Assembly: GCA_019420135.1 (NCBI GenBank)
Contig: JAHZHS010000026.1
Coordinates: 6,557 to 12,938, forward strand
Length of the DNA: 6,382 bases
From: Oscillospiraceae bacterium
Lineage (GTDB): Bacteria > Bacillota > Clostridia > Oscillospirales > Ruminococcaceae
Direction: 5' to 3'
Under the pieces are notes generated by a model. The model had not been told where the DNA came from. It did not search any database and worked only from the letters and a program-made list of their open reading frames with translations. The position numbers were made by a program, and so were the translations under genes. This document shows positions 5,402-6,382 of this stretch, in pieces. How positions within the stretch are numbered: the stretch's first letter is position 1; each line of letters opens with the position of its first letter.

Positions 5402-6382
5402 ATGGCCGCGACAAACATCCCGTACAAGATCTACCTGTCCGAAGAGGAACTGCCCCGCACCTGGTACAACGTCCGGGCGGACATGAAGCACAAGCCCGCC
5501 CCGCTGCTCAACCCGGCCACCGGCCAGCCCATGGGCTACGAGGATCTGCGCCCCGTCTTCTGTGATGAGCTCATCCGCCAGGAACTGGACAACGATACCC
5601 GGGAAATTCCCATCCCGGATGAAATCCGGAATTTCTACAAAATGTATAGACCTTCCCCCTTGATCCGGGCCTACTGCCTGGAGAAAAAACTCCAGACCCC
5701 CGCCAGGATCTACTATAAATTCGAGGGCAACAACACCTCCGGCAGCCACAAGCTCAACAGCGCCATCGCCCAGGCCTACTACGCCAAAAAGCTTTTTAAT
5801 GATACGGCGACCACCGAGACGGGAGCCGGTCAGTGGGGCACCGCCCTCTCCATGGCCTGCGCCTATCTGGGCCTGGACTGCAAGGTCTATATGGTCAAGT
5901 GCTCCTATGAGCAGAAGCCCTTCCGCCGGGAGGTCATGCGGGTCTACGGTGCCTCGGTGACGCCCTCCCCGTCTATGGAGACCGAGGTGGGCCGCCGCAT
6001 CCTGGCCGAGCATCCCGGCACCACCGGTTCCCTGGGCTGCGCCATCAGCGAGGCGGTGGAAAAGGCCACCACCACCCCCGGCTACCGCTATGTGCTGGGC
6101 AGCGTCCTCAACCAGGTGCTGCTGCACCAGAGCGTCATCGGCCTGGAGACCAAGACCGCCCTGGACAAATACGGCGTCAAGCCCGACATCATCATCGGCT
6201 GTGCGGGGGGCGGCAGCAACCTGGGCGGCCTGATTTCCCCCTTCATGGGCCAGAAGCTCCGGGGCGAGGCGGATTACCGCTTCATTGCGGTGGAGCCTGC
6301 CTCCTGTCCCAGCTTCACCCGGGGAAAGTTCGCCTACGATTTCTGCGACACCGGCATGGTCTGCCCCCTGGCCAAGATGTAC
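5402..6382 (+). CDS. trpB: TrpB2-type tryptophan synthase beta subunit, 3' end beyond window
   Basis: A pyridoxal-phosphate enzyme expected to join indole and L-serine into tryptophan in the cytoplasm. The window holds 327 codons without a stop; the TrpB2 group is usually about 450 residues, so the C-terminus is missing because the window ends, not because the gene is broken. Visible features: the long N-terminal extension with WYNVRADM and KPAPLLNPATG that marks TrpB2 (residues 21-42); the cofactor lysine K117 in NTSGSHKLNSA; catalytic E139 in TETGAGQWGTA; and the phosphate-binding CAGGGSN (267-273). AAAGGAG (5387-5393) lies eight bases before the ATG. The tryptophan T-box immediately upstream agrees with the assignment. 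No trpA or other trp gene is visible, so it may act alone as an indole-salvage enzyme; what follows it is unknown. Some TrpB2 enzymes are reported to prefer O-phosphoserine, which cannot be judged here. Confidence 0.95.
   Translation, partial: MAATNIPYKIYLSEEELPRTWYNVRADMKHKPAPLLNPATGQPMGYEDLRPVFCDELIRQELDNDTREIPIPDEIRNFYKMYRPSPLIRAYCLEKKLQTPARIYYKFEGNNTSGSHKLNSAIAQAYYAKKLFNDTATTETGAGQWGTALSMACAYLGLDCKVYMVKCSYEQKPFRREVMRVYGASVTPSPSMETEVGRRILAEHPGTTGSLGCAISEAVEKATTTPGYRYVLGSVLNQVLLHQSVIGLETKTALDKYGVKPDIIIGCAGGGSNLGGLISPFMGQKLRGEADYRFIAVEPASCPSFTRGKFAYDFCDTGMVCPLAKMY

Noticed and set aside
5010..5486. 158-codon ORF on the plus strand through the T-box leader
   Set aside because: Its bases are explained by the promoter, T-box helices and terminator. 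It overlaps the start of trpB in another frame and encodes no recognisable protein.
5048..6127. 359-codon ORF on the minus strand across the T-box and trpB
   Set aside because: It crosses a structured RNA leader and a clear trpB gene, and its repetitive G/H/A-rich product matches nothing.

Overview
The window looks like a chromosomal segment from a high-G+C member of the Firmicutes, most plausibly a gut Oscillospirales/Ruminococcaceae bacterium of the Faecalibacterium-Gemmiger-Subdoligranulum kind. The reasons are G/C-rich codon use combined with Firmicutes-style purine-rich ribosome binding sites, TTGACA/TATAAT-type promoters, an Agr-like LytTR/GHKL signalling pair and a T-box leader. The genus is an inference from style, not from a search. 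Every gene I can support lies on the + strand.

Layout. Positions 1-337 hold no convincing gene, but carry a possible promoter, an inverted repeat and a doubtful small ORF. Positions 338-1069 encode a LytTR-family response regulator. Positions 1066-2379 encode its GHKL sensor kinase, with start and stop codons interlocked (GTGA). A 179-base gap follows, with a good promoter and a leader hairpin. Then come an MBOAT membrane O-acyltransferase (2559-3977) and, 15 bases later, a membrane-anchored SGNH-hydrolase-like protein (3993-4940). Positions 4941-5401 hold a separate promoter and a complete T-box leader. It ends in an intrinsic terminator and leads into a TrpB2-type tryptophan synthase beta subunit (5402 to the window edge, incomplete).

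How the parts work together. The regulator and kinase form an AgrA/AgrC-like two-component system without a visible peptide gene. The MBOAT and SGNH proteins form a two-gene module of the AlgI/AlgJ or DltB/DltD type, which would carry acyl groups across the membrane and place them on a surface polymer. Adjacency suggests, but does not show, that the two-component system controls it. The T-box and trpB are a separate unit. The specifier is UGG (Trp) and the T-box bulge is UGGC, which fits the G73 discriminator of bacterial tRNA-Trp. The gene should therefore be expressed when charged tRNA-Trp runs low.

The best leads are the tryptophan T-box with its extra hairpin at the 5' end of the transcript, and the signalling pair beside a surface acylation module that has its own promoter and a possible attenuator. 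I see no tRNA, rRNA, CRISPR array, insertion sequence or origin.
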